From Leptothoe sp034932105 (GTDB taxonomy: Bacteria > Cyanobacteriota > Cyanobacteriia > Phormidesmidales > Phormidesmidaceae): DNA of 64,000 nucleotides. Shown here piece after piece: positions 34,383 through 43,660 of the stretch; the first letter of the stretch is position 1; each line of letters starts with the position of its first letter. The stretch lies in assembly GCF_034932105.1 (NCBI RefSeq), contig NZ_JAYGIG010000003.1, forward strand, positions 62,001 through 126,000. The letters are read 5' to 3'. The position numbers and the translations under genes were made by a program. The notes under the pieces were generated by a model. It was not told where the DNA came from. It did no database searches and saw only the letters and a program-made list of their open reading frames with translations.

Positions 34383-35705
34383 ATGAAAGCTCAATCTACC
34401 GCTACATCTGTATTAAACCTAACTACTCGTAACTCAACTAATAACGTCGTTCTGCATCCCACGGCTGGTTCATCAATTCAGTCGCCACAGAACACCCCCG
34501 ATACCAACGACCATGAAGCTGAACTCTGTCCTGTTGATCAGGCCCTAGTGAGTTTTCTGGTCAATCTGATTCAAGCGCAGGTCAAAGGCAGTACCCGTAC
34601 CGTCCAGGCTGTGGCCAACCGGTTGGCCATTGAAGTGACCCGCATTTGTCGCAAAAGTGACCGGATCCAGGCTTCTGGTGAGGTTAATGTCTGGCAGCAT
34701 TCCTTAGCGGAAAACCGGATTCAGAAATATCTGGATTACTATCGCCTGGGCTCTCGCCAAGGCAGGGTGGAATTGCAGAGTCGCTTGAGTGCGATCGCCT
34801 ATCGCTATATCGCCCCCGCCAAGACTCAGCTGGGATTCCAGGGACGGTGCAATCTACTAGAGGATTTCCTTCAAGGTTTCTATATTGAAGTGCTCAAGGC
34901 CTTTCGTCGAGAAAATCATCTCGAAGTCGATTACACTCCCAGAACCCGGTTGGAACTGGCTGAGTATATGGCTTTTAGCGAGCAGTATGCCAAGCGTCGG
35001 ATTTCTCTTCCCGGTTGCTATAACCAGCAGCTGTTGGTGTTGAGAGCCCAAAGCTTTGCTAAGCGACTACCGGCAGAAACCTGTGTCGATATTGAGATGG
35101 CTGTCGATTCACCTAAAAGTGATGATGCCGATTCTCGCTCATCGGCTCTGCAGCAAATTCGTGAGCAGATGGTGGCCGATGTCACTGACCCGGCAGAAGC
35201 GGTACTGCGCGATCGCATCATCCGGGAACTCGTAGAATACCTGGAGGAGCAGGATCAACCCGCATGTATCGACTACCTAGCCCTGCGTCTGCAGGATATG
35301 GCCGCCTCCGAAATTGACGAAGTGCTCTGTCTGACACCCCGTCAACGGGACTATCTACAGCAGCGCTTTAAGTACCATGTGGAAAAATTTGCCCAGTCCC
35401 ACAACTGGCAATTAGTTCACCAATGGTTAGGGGCAGACCTAGACAAAAACCTAGGCCTATCCCCCAAGGAGTGGACCCTGTTTCTGGGCGAATTAAACGC
35501 CGAGCAACAGAATTTGCTGGCCCTCAAACAGCAGCAAATGCAAAATCCACAACATACCACCCCGTCGGATGCTGAAATTGCACAGCAGCTAGGTTGGACT
35601 CCCAAACGAGTGCAACGCCGTTGGAGTCAAATTGTATCCAGCGCCTGGAAAGTTCGTAACACCAATCGTATCGCCAAGCCTGAAGTTCAGGCGAATCCGG
35701 AATGA
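34383..35705 (+). CDS. HetZ-related protein
   Basis: A 440-residue protein. The segments YYRLGSRQGRVELQS, RCNLLEDFLQGFYIEVL, LELAEYMAFSEQYAKRRI and LTPRQRDYLQQRFKYHVEKF match the HetZ/HetZ-related family of filamentous cyanobacteria as I remember it. HetZ is a DNA-binding factor controlling early heterocyst development in Anabaena; HetZ-related copies also occur in non-heterocystous filaments, where their role is unclear. The C-terminus (SDAEIAQQLGWTPKRVQRRW) looks like a helix-turn-helix. The first ~55 residues are Asn/Thr/Ser-rich and poorly conserved. The start has AAGGGA seven bases upstream. A terminator follows. Confidence 0.82.
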   Translation: MKAQSTATSVLNLTTRNSTNNVVLHPTAGSSIQSPQNTPDTNDHEAELCPVDQALVSFLVNLIQAQVKGSTRTVQAVANRLAIEVTRICRKSDRIQASGEVNVWQHSLAENRIQKYLDYYRLGSRQGRVELQSRLSAIAYRYIAPAKTQLGFQGRCNLLEDFLQGFYIEVLKAFRRENHLEVDYTPRTRLELAEYMAFSEQYAKRRISLPGCYNQQLLVLRAQSFAKRLPAETCVDIEMAVDSPKSDDADSRSSALQQIREQMVADVTDPAEAVLRDRIIRELVEYLEEQDQPACIDYLALRLQDMAASEIDEVLCLTPRQRDYLQQRFKYHVEKFAQSHNWQLVHQWLGADLDKNLGLSPKEWTLFLGELNAEQQNLLALKQQQMQNPQHTTPSDAEIAQQLGWTPKRVQRRWSQIVSSAWKVRNTNRIAKPEVQANPE

Positions 35706-35736
35706 GTTGTTAAAAAATTTCCTTGGCCGCACGTCC

Positions 35737-35765
35737 AAAGCCTTCGCGATGCGAAGGCTTTTTTT
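35737..35765 (+). terminator. Rho-independent terminator
   Basis: An 11-bp stem (35737-35747 with 35751-35761, core GCCTTCGC/GCGAAGGC), 3-base loop, then a T-run, 31 bases after the HetZ-related stop. Confidence 0.95.
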
Positions 35766-35814
35766 GTCCAGGTATAGCAGTCTATAGCCTACAGCGATCA
35801 CCTATGGTGTGAAC

Positions 35815-35929
35815 TATGGGCAGCGCACATTGCTGAAGCCTTTGAGCAATGTGCGCCGCCCATAGCAGTTGTTTCCTCACAAACACAAAGAGAGGGGCTA
35901 CGGTATCACTCCGTAGCCCCTCTCTTTGT
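35815..35929. repeat. Two consecutive long hairpins between convergent genes
   Basis: First hairpin: 20-base arms at 35815-35834 and 35845-35864 with one mismatch (TATGGGC-GCGCACATTGCT). Second: perfect 19-bp arms at 35885-35903 and 35911-35929 (ACAAAGAGAGGGGCTACGG) around a 7-base loop. Neither has a T-run, so they may block transcription from either side or stabilise 3' ends rather than being classic terminators. Confidence 0.8.
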
Positions 35930-35970
35930 AATCCTTATGCTCTTTTGCGCTCTATGGGTTAATCCCGATT

Positions 35971-36693
35971 CTAGGCCTCAATCGCCTCAGCATCGGTCGA
36001 AGGAGGCTCAAACTTATATCCCACACCCCGTACCGTCTGAATCAACGTAGGTTGATTGGTATCAATCTCAATTTTCTTACGAATCTGACCGATGTGGACA
36101 TCTACCACCCGTTGATCCCCCACATATTCATAGTCCCAAACCTTTTGAATCAGCTCGGTACGTCGCCACACTCGGCCAGGATGACTAGCTAGGAAGTGCA
36201 GTAAATCAAACTCTAGGGCCGTTAAGGGAACCAGCTGACCTTCTAGGGTGACTTCACGCCGGATCGGATCAATGGCCAGGGAGTTAAAGGTCAAACACTG
36301 TTGCTCAGCAGCCGTAACGGGACGCTGACGTTTGAGAATTGCCCCCACCCGAACTTCCAGCTCACCTAAGCTAAAGGGTTTAGTAATGTAATCATCAGCC
36401 CCCTGGTTAAAGCCATGGATCTTATCCGATTCATCGGTGCGGCTTGTGAGCATCAATACAAAAACGCCCGTGCGTGACTGCATTTCCTTGCACAGGTCAT
36501 AACCATTGGCATCAGGCAGATTGACGTCCAATATCACCAAATCTGGATTGAACTGCTCAAATACGGCTAGGGCATGTTTGCCATCCTCAGCAGATTCCAT
36601 CTCATAGGTCTGCTTCGCTAAAAATCGATGAATAAGATTGCGAATTGCTGGATCATCGTCTACAACTAAAATTTTGGCAGAGGCCGTGGTCAT
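35971..36693 (-). CDS. OmpR/PhoB-family response regulator
   Basis: A 240-residue two-domain regulator. The receiver has the acidic pair Asp13/Asp14, phosphoacceptor Asp56 (LVILDVNLPDANGYDL), Thr83 and Lys105 (KPF). The C-terminal winged helix has LTALEFDLLHFLASHPGRVWRR and RVVDVHIGQIRKKIE ... TVRGVGYKFE. It belongs to the cyanobacterial OmpR group, but is not clearly RpaA or RpaB: the RpaB signature segments near the phosphoacceptor differ. No kinase gene is adjacent, so its input is unknown. It is convergent with the HetZ-related gene. Confidence 0.92.
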   Translation of the reverse strand: MTTASAKILVVDDDPAIRNLIHRFLAKQTYEMESAEDGKHALAVFEQFNPDLVILDVNLPDANGYDLCKEMQSRTGVFVLMLTSRTDESDKIHGFNQGADDYITKPFSLGELEVRVGAILKRQRPVTAAEQQCLTFNSLAIDPIRREVTLEGQLVPLTALEFDLLHFLASHPGRVWRRTELIQKVWDYEYVGDQRVVDVHIGQIRKKIEIDTNQPTLIQTVRGVGYKFEPPSTDAEAIEA

Positions 36694-37347
36694 AATCCTT
36701 ACACCAAAAAAATACGAGTCTAGGTAAAAAGGTAAAAATAAATCTGACGCAGTTGATTTCTGAAAAAACTTAACCTAGGGCATTTGGTTAAATGGCATTA
36801 ATTCTAGATCAGTTCATTCTAGAAAATCAGCAGCGGCGTAAATTCGACGAAATTTTAGACTACCTATGAAGGTACATCTAAAGTCCTATTTCACAAGTTT
36901 TCAATAACTTCAGAGAAGTTTTACAGGGCTTCCACACCTTATCAAAGAATTCTGCTAAAAACAGCTGGTCAATTGGCATTATTAGCCACCCTATGCAGAT
37001 TTATTGAAATAAGTAAGTTTTAAGTAAGTCTATAAATGAGGAATGGGCTGAAACCTGACAACATAGCCGCAGGTAGGTTGCCCAAGCTATAGCCAGAGAT
37101 GCCAGTAATTATAAGGATGGGGTTAGGGGAAACCCCGAAACTTCTAAAAAGTTATCTGACATTTCTGTTACCCTAGGCCTAATTTTTTGTCAGGATGGTT
37201 AAACTGATAGTTATTATGGGCAGTGGTGTTTTTTGATGGGCGACACGCTATGGGTTTCAGATGTAGATCTCAGATGGGGATCTCAGATGAATGCCATATC
37301 ATCACCTTAAAACGTCGTAACGGCCACCGTACATACCAGGTGTCGAC
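36694..37347. other. 654-base intergenic region between divergent genes
   Basis: It carries the promoters of the response regulator (minus) and CPP1-like gene (plus). No gene was found. Near 37115-37133 a small hairpin GGGGTT-AGGGGA-AACCCC is present, and GATCTCAGATG is repeated at about 37265 and 37279. No convincing promoter consensus was found. Confidence 0.45.
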
Positions 37348-37968
37348 ATGAATGAGAGCAACTATAAAACGTTGGGATTAGATGAGTCCTCTTCTTTTGA
37401 GGAGGTCCAAGTCGCTCGCAAACGCCTTCTAGAGGAGTTTGGCAACAGTCCCCAGCGAAAAGAGTCCATTGAGGCTGCCTATGACGCCATTTTGATGGAG
37501 CGACTGCGAATGCGCCAGGAGGGCAAGATAAAAGTGCCTGATCGTATTCGATTTGCAGAAAAAACGGCAGAGATTTCGACGTCTACACCCAGGGTATCCC
37601 TACCTGCCCCCCAACCTCCTAGTTGGCTACAGAACTGGTTAGATACCCCCAGTCGAGATGATATTTTATGGTCCTCGGTGGTGTTTTTGGCATTGGCCGC
37701 TATGGCTTGGTTTACGGCCAACGGTGCTTCCACCGCCCTAGGTTTTTCCGTTGCAGCCACCATCTTCTTCGTCAACCGCAAAGAACGGAAGTTCTGGCGC
37801 TCGTTTGCCTTTGCGGCCGGCGGTTTATTGTTGGGTGTCTTGTTAGGGATATTAGCCGTTAGTCTAGTGGGTGCTCAGAGTTTGGGCTTAACGCCAGAAC
37901 GAATAAACGCAGTGGTGGCAATTGTAACCATGACGTTGCTGTGGTTTGTCAGTAGTTTTACGCGCTAG
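37348..37968 (+). CDS. CPP1-like (DUF3353) membrane chaperone-like protein
   Basis: A 206-residue protein. Residues 1-55 are a J-domain-like region (YKTLGLDESSSFEEVQVARKRL, ...IEAAYDAILMERL) without the HPD motif. The rest has three or four membrane helices (LWSSVVFLALAAMAWF, LGFSVAATIFFVNRKER, and two C-terminal). This matches the CPP1/DUF3353 family; the plant member stabilises protochlorophyllide oxidoreductase at the chloroplast envelope, and a similar role for the cyanobacterial homologue is inferred. Its TAG stop overlaps the TAG stop of the convergent neighbour in the shared CTAG. Confidence 0.87.
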   Translation: MNESNYKTLGLDESSSFEEVQVARKRLLEEFGNSPQRKESIEAAYDAILMERLRMRQEGKIKVPDRIRFAEKTAEISTSTPRVSLPAPQPPSWLQNWLDTPSRDDILWSSVVFLALAAMAWFTANGASTALGFSVAATIFFVNRKERKFWRSFAFAAGGLLLGVLLGILAVSLVGAQSLGLTPERINAVVAIVTMTLLWFVSSFTR

Positions 37969-38768
37969 CTTTTGGTGGCTATGGCCGCTGCAATCGCTTG
38001 GTTACTCGTCTTTGCCACATAGCTGTTGGCAGAATACCGATCGACATGGCGAAAGATCCCAATGGGCGCCACGGTGCGGCAAGTGTAAAATTCAACGGCC
38101 ATCTTGCCCTTAGGTAGACTGTGGACCCTTGGCTTTAGGGTTTTGGGTTGTTCCACGCGCCATCGCCAGCTGCACTGATTTGGGATGCTACCAATCAGTC
38201 GATGATGTGCCCAACGGTGAAATTTTCCGCAGCGGCCAAATTCTTGTAATTCCCGTTGGAATATAGAGGCGATCAAAAAGGAGCTAGCTGTAAGATTCCC
38301 CGTAATGGCAGCCATGTAGTTGGGTAGGGCCCCTTGGGGATGGGGCGGCGTATTGTGATCGCCAGCCATTGCTAGGGCTGCTTCTAGGTGGGATGTAGTA
38401 CTGAGCTGATTTTGCATTGCCCAGGTTGCAGCTCCCCCATGATTTATATTGTCTCTCCTCATGCGATAGAGATAGGTCACCAAACAATAGTTAGGTTTGA
38501 GATCAAGGCCTGGGAGTTGTTTAAGGGCGGTGCTAGCATCGATGGTGCTAATAAACCAGCGACCATTTGCATTGGGAGTTGAGCCTTCATGGTGGATTAG
38601 TCCTCCCTTCCGAAACAACGTGCTCAAGGTGGCGATGGAGTCGGGCTCGGGCATGTCTTCTTCGTTAGCAGGAGGTGCGTGCTCGCATAGGGGCAACATC
38701 AACTGCTGCTTAAGGGCTCGTCGGAGGGTTTGGAGAGAGGTGACGGGAAACTGTAGTGGTGACGACAT
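37965..38768 (-). CDS. Uncharacterised conserved-looking protein
   Basis: A 267-residue protein without signal peptide or membrane segment. Notable parts are TLSTLFRKGGLIHHEGSTP, ATWAMQNQLSTTSHLEAAL and RCGKFHRWAHHRLIG (His/Arg/Cys-rich). I do not recognise the family. The C-terminal half (PKGKMAVEFYTCRTVAPIG) is basic. It stops in a four-base overlap with the convergent CPP1-like gene. Upstream is a Gfo/Idh/MocA-type gene on the same strand, 45 bases away. Confidence 0.65.
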   Translation of the reverse strand: MSSPLQFPVTSLQTLRRALKQQLMLPLCEHAPPANEEDMPEPDSIATLSTLFRKGGLIHHEGSTPNANGRWFISTIDASTALKQLPGLDLKPNYCLVTYLYRMRRDNINHGGAATWAMQNQLSTTSHLEAALAMAGDHNTPPHPQGALPNYMAAITGNLTASSFLIASIFQRELQEFGRCGKFHRWAHHRLIGSIPNQCSWRWRVEQPKTLKPRVHSLPKGKMAVEFYTCRTVAPIGIFRHVDRYSANSYVAKTSNQAIAAAIATKS

Positions 38769-38813
38769 AGCTGAAGCTACTATGCTGGGATAACCATTGG
38801 CTTAAACCAGGTT

Positions 38814-39938
38814 TTACTGGACACCAGACGTTTTACTGGGAACCAGATTTTGATTGGGTACTGTCACCCAGGTTTGTTGAGCATGGGCCTGGTGGGTGAG
38901 ATCTATGAGTAGCTGGGAATAAACTCCTTCCGTGAGGGATGGGGCTATGGTTTGCTGTTGATCTATACAAGATACCCAATGATCCACCACTCGAATAAAC
39001 GGGGCTAGTCTCCCATCCTCATAGAGTTTGGGAAAGGCTAAGCGGGTGGGAATATCGATCGGAGCTAGGGGCTCTCCTGCCTGGCTGCCGGTTAGGGTAA
39101 AGCCTCGAATGTAGTCTTTTTGATTAGCATTGCCCAGAACCAGGGTACCTTTTTCTCCGTAGACTTCAACCCAGTGGCCGCGACCGGCCAGGGCTACTGC
39201 GCTGAGGGTTACCTGCACAGGGGTGCCATCCATCAGCTCCAGGCTAATGCTGCAGGTATCGTCGGAATCAACCGGTTTATACTGGCCAGATTCTGGGTGC
39301 GGGCGCTGAGTGATGGTGGTACTCAAATTGGCCGATAGGCGTTTGGCTGGACCAAAGAGCCAGGCCACATAGTCGAACATGTGGGAGCCGATGGACCCGA
39401 GGGCCCCACCGCCTTGCTCTTTTCGGGCATACCAGTTCCAAGCCCGTTCAGGATTAGCTCGACTGCCTGTAATCCAGTCAATTTTGATCAGTCGCTTTTG
39501 ACCGACGTAGTTTTCATTGAGTAATTCTGCCAAGTGCTGCCAGGCGGGAATAAACCGAAACTCAAAGTCCATTACAACGGCCACATTGTGCTGCTGGGCC
39601 AGGGCCTGGAGATGTTGGGCTTCCTGTAGGGTGAGGGCAGTGGGCTTTTCCAGCAGCAAATGTTTCTCGGCCTGGAGTACGATCGCCGCCATGGGGTGAT
39701 GGGCAAAGGGGGGAGTGGCCACACTCACGGCGTGGACCTGGGGCAGGGCAACAATTGCCTCGATACTATCACAGGCATGGGGAATGCCGTGCTGCTGGGC
39801 AATGGCCTCGGCCTGGTGGAGATCGCGATGATAAACCGCGACCACTTCGGTCCGATGGTGGGCCATAAAGCCAGGAATATGAACTTTTTGACCAAACCCT
39901 GTACCAACAACAGCAACACCAATGGACGTCTGGGACAT
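38814..39938 (-). CDS. Gfo/Idh/MocA-family oxidoreductase
   Basis: A 374-residue NAD(P)-dependent sugar dehydrogenase-like enzyme. The Rossmann motif VVGTGFGQKVHIPGF is at the N-terminus; EKPTALTLQEA carries the conserved EKP lysine; the C-terminal sheet domain begins near GSIGSHMFDYVAWLFGP, with the His-like active-site residue seen in the family. The substrate cannot be told from sequence; glucose/myo-inositol/UDP-sugar relatives are all possible. There is no operon partner of clear function. Confidence 0.9.
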   Translation of the reverse strand: MSQTSIGVAVVGTGFGQKVHIPGFMAHHRTEVVAVYHRDLHQAEAIAQQHGIPHACDSIEAIVALPQVHAVSVATPPFAHHPMAAIVLQAEKHLLLEKPTALTLQEAQHLQALAQQHNVAVVMDFEFRFIPAWQHLAELLNENYVGQKRLIKIDWITGSRANPERAWNWYARKEQGGGALGSIGSHMFDYVAWLFGPAKRLSANLSTTITQRPHPESGQYKPVDSDDTCSISLELMDGTPVQVTLSAVALAGRGHWVEVYGEKGTLVLGNANQKDYIRGFTLTGSQAGEPLAPIDIPTRLAFPKLYEDGRLAPFIRVVDHWVSCIDQQQTIAPSLTEGVYSQLLIDLTHQAHAQQTWVTVPNQNLVPSKTSGVQ

Positions 39939-40105
39939 AGCATAGCGAGAACTAGACAGCGGGGAGAAAGTTGGTTGGCTCTGCCCTGGGCCAACTCCCG
40001 ATTCCTTAGCCTAGCGATAAGGGGGACACAGCGCTAGCGGCTACCACTGACGCGTATAATGAGAACATTAACAGAACTTTACACTTAGAGTGCGATTGTC
40101 CAGTC

Positions 40106-40483
40106 ATGACTTATTACTATTGGTTTACGCCCCCCTACTTCTTTATGGTGGCTGGTCTACTGATTGCGGTTACCTCGGGAGCGTCCTTTAGCTCTGTGCT
40201 CAAAGACATTGTGGCGGCATGGCGTAAAACCCGTTCGTCTGAAGTAGTGGCCAAGCTGGGGGGGATTAATATCCAGTTACCATTCTTGGGCATTTGTGTC
40301 GGCACAGCCATATTTTTAGCTTCAGGCTTGGGCTGTTTTGGGACGCCTACATGGCTTTCCTATGCCCTGTCAGGTCCTCTGACTTTTTTGAGTGCAGCGT
40401 TAGTTTGGCGTCAGCTAAAAAGTAATTTGGCTCTACTGGAAAGTGGGCAGCCCCGTGCATTTGAGCTGGATTTCTTTGTTTAA
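40106..40483 (+). CDS. Small membrane protein of unknown function
   Basis: A 125-residue protein with three hydrophobic segments (FFMVAGLLIAVTSGASF, LPFLGICVGTAIFLASGLGCF, ALSGPLTFLSAALVW) separated by a basic loop. It starts MTYYYWFTPPYF. No motif was recognised. It has its own downstream terminator-like hairpin. Probably an uncharacterised cyanobacterial inner-membrane protein. Confidence 0.65.
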   Translation: MTYYYWFTPPYFFMVAGLLIAVTSGASFSSVLKDIVAAWRKTRSSEVVAKLGGINIQLPFLGICVGTAIFLASGLGCFGTPTWLSYALSGPLTFLSAALVWRQLKSNLALLESGQPRAFELDFFV

Positions 40484-40519
40484 GCCTTGGTCATCGATGC
40501 ACGGCTATATTCCTGCGGG

Positions 40520-40563
40520 AATCCCCTGTAACTGCTTTACCCATGGCGGCTATAGGGGATTTT
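40520..40563 (+). terminator. Possible terminator
   Basis: Arms AATCCCCT (40520-40527) and AGGGGATT (40554-40561), 26-base loop, followed by TTTC. A short stem with a long loop, so weak. Confidence 0.4.
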
Positions 40564-40635
40564 CATGGAAATTGTTAGCCTGAGACGTCTGATAACAGAA
40601 TGTTTTGTCTTGATGTAGAAAGGTAAAACCTATTT

Positions 40636-41499
40636 CTATTGGCGAATTCGGTCTAACTGGGCTTGGGTATTGGTGACCCATTGGTTACGGCCCTGGTTAA
40701 TGTAGAGATTGAGTGCCTGCTGTAATGCTTGTTCGGCCTCGTTTTCGCGACCCAGGGATTCTAAGGCCAGTCCTCTGGAATAGTAGGCATGGCCAAAGGT
40801 GGGGTAAAGCTGAATAGCTCGGTCAAAATGCCCTAGGGCCAGGTCGGATTCCCCCCGTCCAAAGTGGGTGATGCCCAGATTGTAGTGGGCCTCGGGATAG
40901 TTGTTATCGATGGCAATGGCTGTTTCAAGGGCTGCCATTGCCCCGTCTAGTTGATTTTGCTGCAGATAAATCAGGCCAATTTGATAGTGGATTTCTGGAG
41001 CCTGGGGGCTATAATCCACGGCGGTCAAAAGGGATGCTAGGGCCTCTGGTAGATTTCCTTGGCGGCGTTGGACTAAGCCGAGGTTGTAATGGGCAATACC
41101 CAATTGGGGCTCGAGGGCAACGGCCCGTTGCAAATAGCTAGCTGCCTGGTCTAGGTTACCCCCATCCAACAGCGCGGCTCCTAAGTTTACATAGGCCATG
41201 GTAAATTCGCCGTCGGCTTGGGTTGCTTGCCAGAAGGCATCCGCAGCTTCCTGCATTTGTTGCTGCTGACGGTAGGCAAGGCCAAGGTTGTAATGGGCAA
41301 TAGCCAGGGTAGGGTCAAGGGCTACGGCACTTTTAAAGGCTGAGATCGCAGCCTCCAGCTGATTCTGCTGCACATAGATCACTCCCTGTTCCAATGCCGC
41401 TTCGGCGCTGCCATAGCGTTGTTGGGCTAGGGCTGGTTTGACCGTGCCAAGGGTCAGAGCTAGTAATAGGGGCAATCCATAGCGGTGGCCTAGGTTCAT
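40636..41499 (-). CDS. Exported tetratricopeptide-repeat protein
   Basis: A 287-residue protein. Signal peptide at 1-25 (LPLLLALTLGTVKPALA). About seven TPR motifs follow with the usual W/L-G-Y-A-F-A-P pattern (AIAHYNLGLAYRQQQQMQEA, AEIHYQIGLIYLQQNQL type), ending in SLGRENEAEQALQQALNLY. It acts outside the cytosol as a protein-binding scaffold. It follows the ABC pair by 200 bases on the same strand; a link is possible but unproven. Confidence 0.88.
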   Translation of the reverse strand: MNLGHRYGLPLLLALTLGTVKPALAQQRYGSAEAALEQGVIYVQQNQLEAAISAFKSAVALDPTLAIAHYNLGLAYRQQQQMQEAADAFWQATQADGEFTMAYVNLGAALLDGGNLDQAASYLQRAVALEPQLGIAHYNLGLVQRRQGNLPEALASLLTAVDYSPQAPEIHYQIGLIYLQQNQLDGAMAALETAIAIDNNYPEAHYNLGITHFGRGESDLALGHFDRAIQLYPTFGHAYYSRGLALESLGRENEAEQALQQALNLYINQGRNQWVTNTQAQLDRIRQ

Positions 41500-41699
41500 T
41501 GAAAGTGCTCCCCTAGAGTAGAAAATGGCCTAGTGAACGGTACTGCTATCCCTCAACCGGATTAAAGGCAAGTACTTTATCAAACCTTTAGGAATATTAA
41601 ATTAATATAGGGCGTTGGTGCTCAAACGTCTACCCATTTTCCGTGTTATTCCTGACGCGGTTTCTGCTTATTCTTGTTAGGACATATTCACAAAAATGC

Positions 41700-42416
41700 C
41701 TACTCTACTAGGGCCCCGTAGCTGACATCGTTGGGACTCATGTGGGCATGGATCACTTCGCCATCCCGAAACCACACCACCCGTTCGGTTAACCTGGCAA
41801 CCGCGGGTTCATGGGTCACCATCACAACGGTAATTCCCCCCTGGTTGAGTTCAGCAAAAATCTTCATCACCTCTTCGGTGGTGGTGGTATCGAGGGCACC
41901 GGTCGGTTCGTCCGCCAGCAGTAGTAGGGGACGATTGACAATGGCCCGGGCAATGGCCACCCGCTGTTGTTGTCCCCCCGAGAGCTGGCTGGGCTTGTTG
42001 GCCTGTCTATTGCCCAAGCCCACCCGCTGAAGAGCGGTGACGGCCCGCTCACGTCGTTCGGCGGCGGGCACCCCCCCGTACACCATGGGCAGGGCGACAT
42101 TATCCAGGGCACTGAGCTGGGGCAACAGATGAAACTGTTGGAACACAAACCCGATTTTGCGATTGCGAATGACGGCCAGGGTGTCATCGTCTAACTGGGC
42201 CACATCCTGACCATCAAAAAAGTATTGTCCCTCGGTGGGGCGATCTAAGCAGCCAATCAGGTTCATGGCGGTGGATTTGCCTGAACCGGACGGACCCATA
42301 ATGGCGCAATAATCTCCCTGGTCAATGGTCAGGCTGACATCCCATAGGGCTTTGACTTCGGTGTTGCCGCTGCCGTAGATTTTGGCGATGTGGTGGAGGT
42401 TGATTAGGGGAGGCAT
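41700..42416 (-). CDS. MacB/LolD-type ABC transporter ATPase
   Basis: A 238-residue ATP-binding protein: Walker A GPSGSGKS (~residue 41), Q-loop FQQFHLLPQL, signature LSGGQQQR, Walker B LLLLADEPTGALD, H-loop VTHE. It is the energy unit for the permease gene 11 bases upstream. In the MacB group the machine drives efflux of macrolides, peptides or lipoproteins together with a membrane-fusion protein, which is not in this window. The substrate is unknown. Confidence 0.93.
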   Translation of the reverse strand: MPPLINLHHIAKIYGSGNTEVKALWDVSLTIDQGDYCAIMGPSGSGKSTAMNLIGCLDRPTEGQYFFDGQDVAQLDDDTLAVIRNRKIGFVFQQFHLLPQLSALDNVALPMVYGGVPAAERRERAVTALQRVGLGNRQANKPSQLSGGQQQRVAIARAIVNRPLLLLADEPTGALDTTTTEEVMKIFAELNQGGITVVMVTHEPAVARLTERVVWFRDGEVIHAHMSPNDVSYGALVE

Positions 42417-42427
42417 GGAGGACTGAA

Positions 42428-43654
42428 TTAAATGCTTCTCAGGGCCACAATCGGGTCTAGTTTAGCGGCCTGGCGGGCGGGAATGACGCCGAAAAATAGA
42501 CCAATGCTGCCGGAGACGCCGACGGCGACAATAATTACACTGACTGAGGCGGAGGATTCGAAGGGGGTGAGTAGGCTGAGCAGACCGATACCGCCAACGC
42601 CCACCATGGTGCCGATGATACCTCCGGCGGCGGAAAGAATGATCGCTTCGATCAGAAACTGGGTGAGGATATCGTTCCGGGATGCGCCGATGGCTTTGCG
42701 TAACCCGATTTCCTGGGTGCGTTCCCGAACGGATACCAGCATGATATTCATGATGCCGATGCCGCCGACGAGTAGGGAGATACTTGCGATCGCAGCCAGC
42801 ATCAAGGTCAATGCCCCCGTAATCGTATCGGCAATGGACAGCAACGTATCCTGGTTTTGAATAAAGAAATCATCCTCTTCGGCCCGGGTAATCCCATGGC
42901 GTAGCCGCAACAGGTTGGTAATCTGAAATTCCGCCGTTTGCATACTGTCAGCATTGCGAGCGGTAGCCGAAATAAAACTCACCTCAAGGCCATAGGGGGA
43001 GGTACGACCCACAATCCGACTCGCCTGGGTGGTGATGGGAATAATCACCGCATCATCATAATTCACCCCCAGGTTCGACCCTTGTCGCTCTAGCACCCCC
43101 ACCACTTCAAAGGCAATATTATTAATGCGCAACGACTGTCCCAGGGCCACCTGATCCTCAAATAAACGTTCAGCTAGAGAATTTCCCAGTACAGCAACGG
43201 CACTCGTTCGCTGCAGATCTAAATCAGAAATAAACCGCCCCTGCTCTATGGTGAAATTGCGGACAGTAATAAAGGCGGGGTTGGTGCCAATCACACTGGC
43301 ATTGGCATTACGGTTGAGAAAGGAAAGCAGCCCTGGAGTTGTATTTTCAGCTGCCACATCAATCACCGACGGCACCTGTTGGGCAATCGCCTCCGCATCT
43401 GCCAACACTAAGTTGCGAGAAATTTCCAAGCCCCCCAACCGTCGCGTCTCTCGGTTTCCCGGCACAATAAACAAAATATTGGGCCCCAGACTCTGGAGCT
43501 GCTGATTGATATAGCGTTGCCCCCCTTCCCCCAGACCCACCATGGCAATGACCGACGCATTGCCAATGATGATGCCCAACATCGTCAGGCTGCTGCGAAG
43601 CTTGCTGGCCATTAGGGTTTTAACCGCCATTTTGAGACTTTCGCGAAAATCCAT
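42428..43654 (-). CDS. MacB-type ABC permease
   Basis: A 408-residue FtsX-like permease. Layout: one N-terminal helix (LRSSLTMLGIIIGNASVIAMV), a large periplasmic MacB-PCD domain (~residues 45-270), then three helices near the C-terminus (LMLAAIASISLLVGGIGIMNIML, ILSAAGGIIGTMVGVGG, IIVAVGVSGSIGLFFG). VRERTQEIGLRKAIGAS is the family hallmark coupling loop. It works with the downstream ATPase. Exports unknown cargo from the inner membrane/periplasm; no partner membrane-fusion protein was seen. Confidence 0.93.
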   Translation of the reverse strand: MDFRESLKMAVKTLMASKLRSSLTMLGIIIGNASVIAMVGLGEGGQRYINQQLQSLGPNILFIVPGNRETRRLGGLEISRNLVLADAEAIAQQVPSVIDVAAENTTPGLLSFLNRNANASVIGTNPAFITVRNFTIEQGRFISDLDLQRTSAVAVLGNSLAERLFEDQVALGQSLRINNIAFEVVGVLERQGSNLGVNYDDAVIIPITTQASRIVGRTSPYGLEVSFISATARNADSMQTAEFQITNLLRLRHGITRAEEDDFFIQNQDTLLSIADTITGALTLMLAAIASISLLVGGIGIMNIMLVSVRERTQEIGLRKAIGASRNDILTQFLIEAIILSAAGGIIGTMVGVGGIGLLSLLTPFESSASVSVIIVAVGVSGSIGLFFGVIPARQAAKLDPIVALRSI

Positions 43655-43660
43655 TTGTAG

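Noticed and set aside
35971..36693. Calling the regulator RpaA or RpaB
   Set aside because: The receiver and DNA-binding segments do not match the versions I remember closely enough; only the OmpR family is secure.
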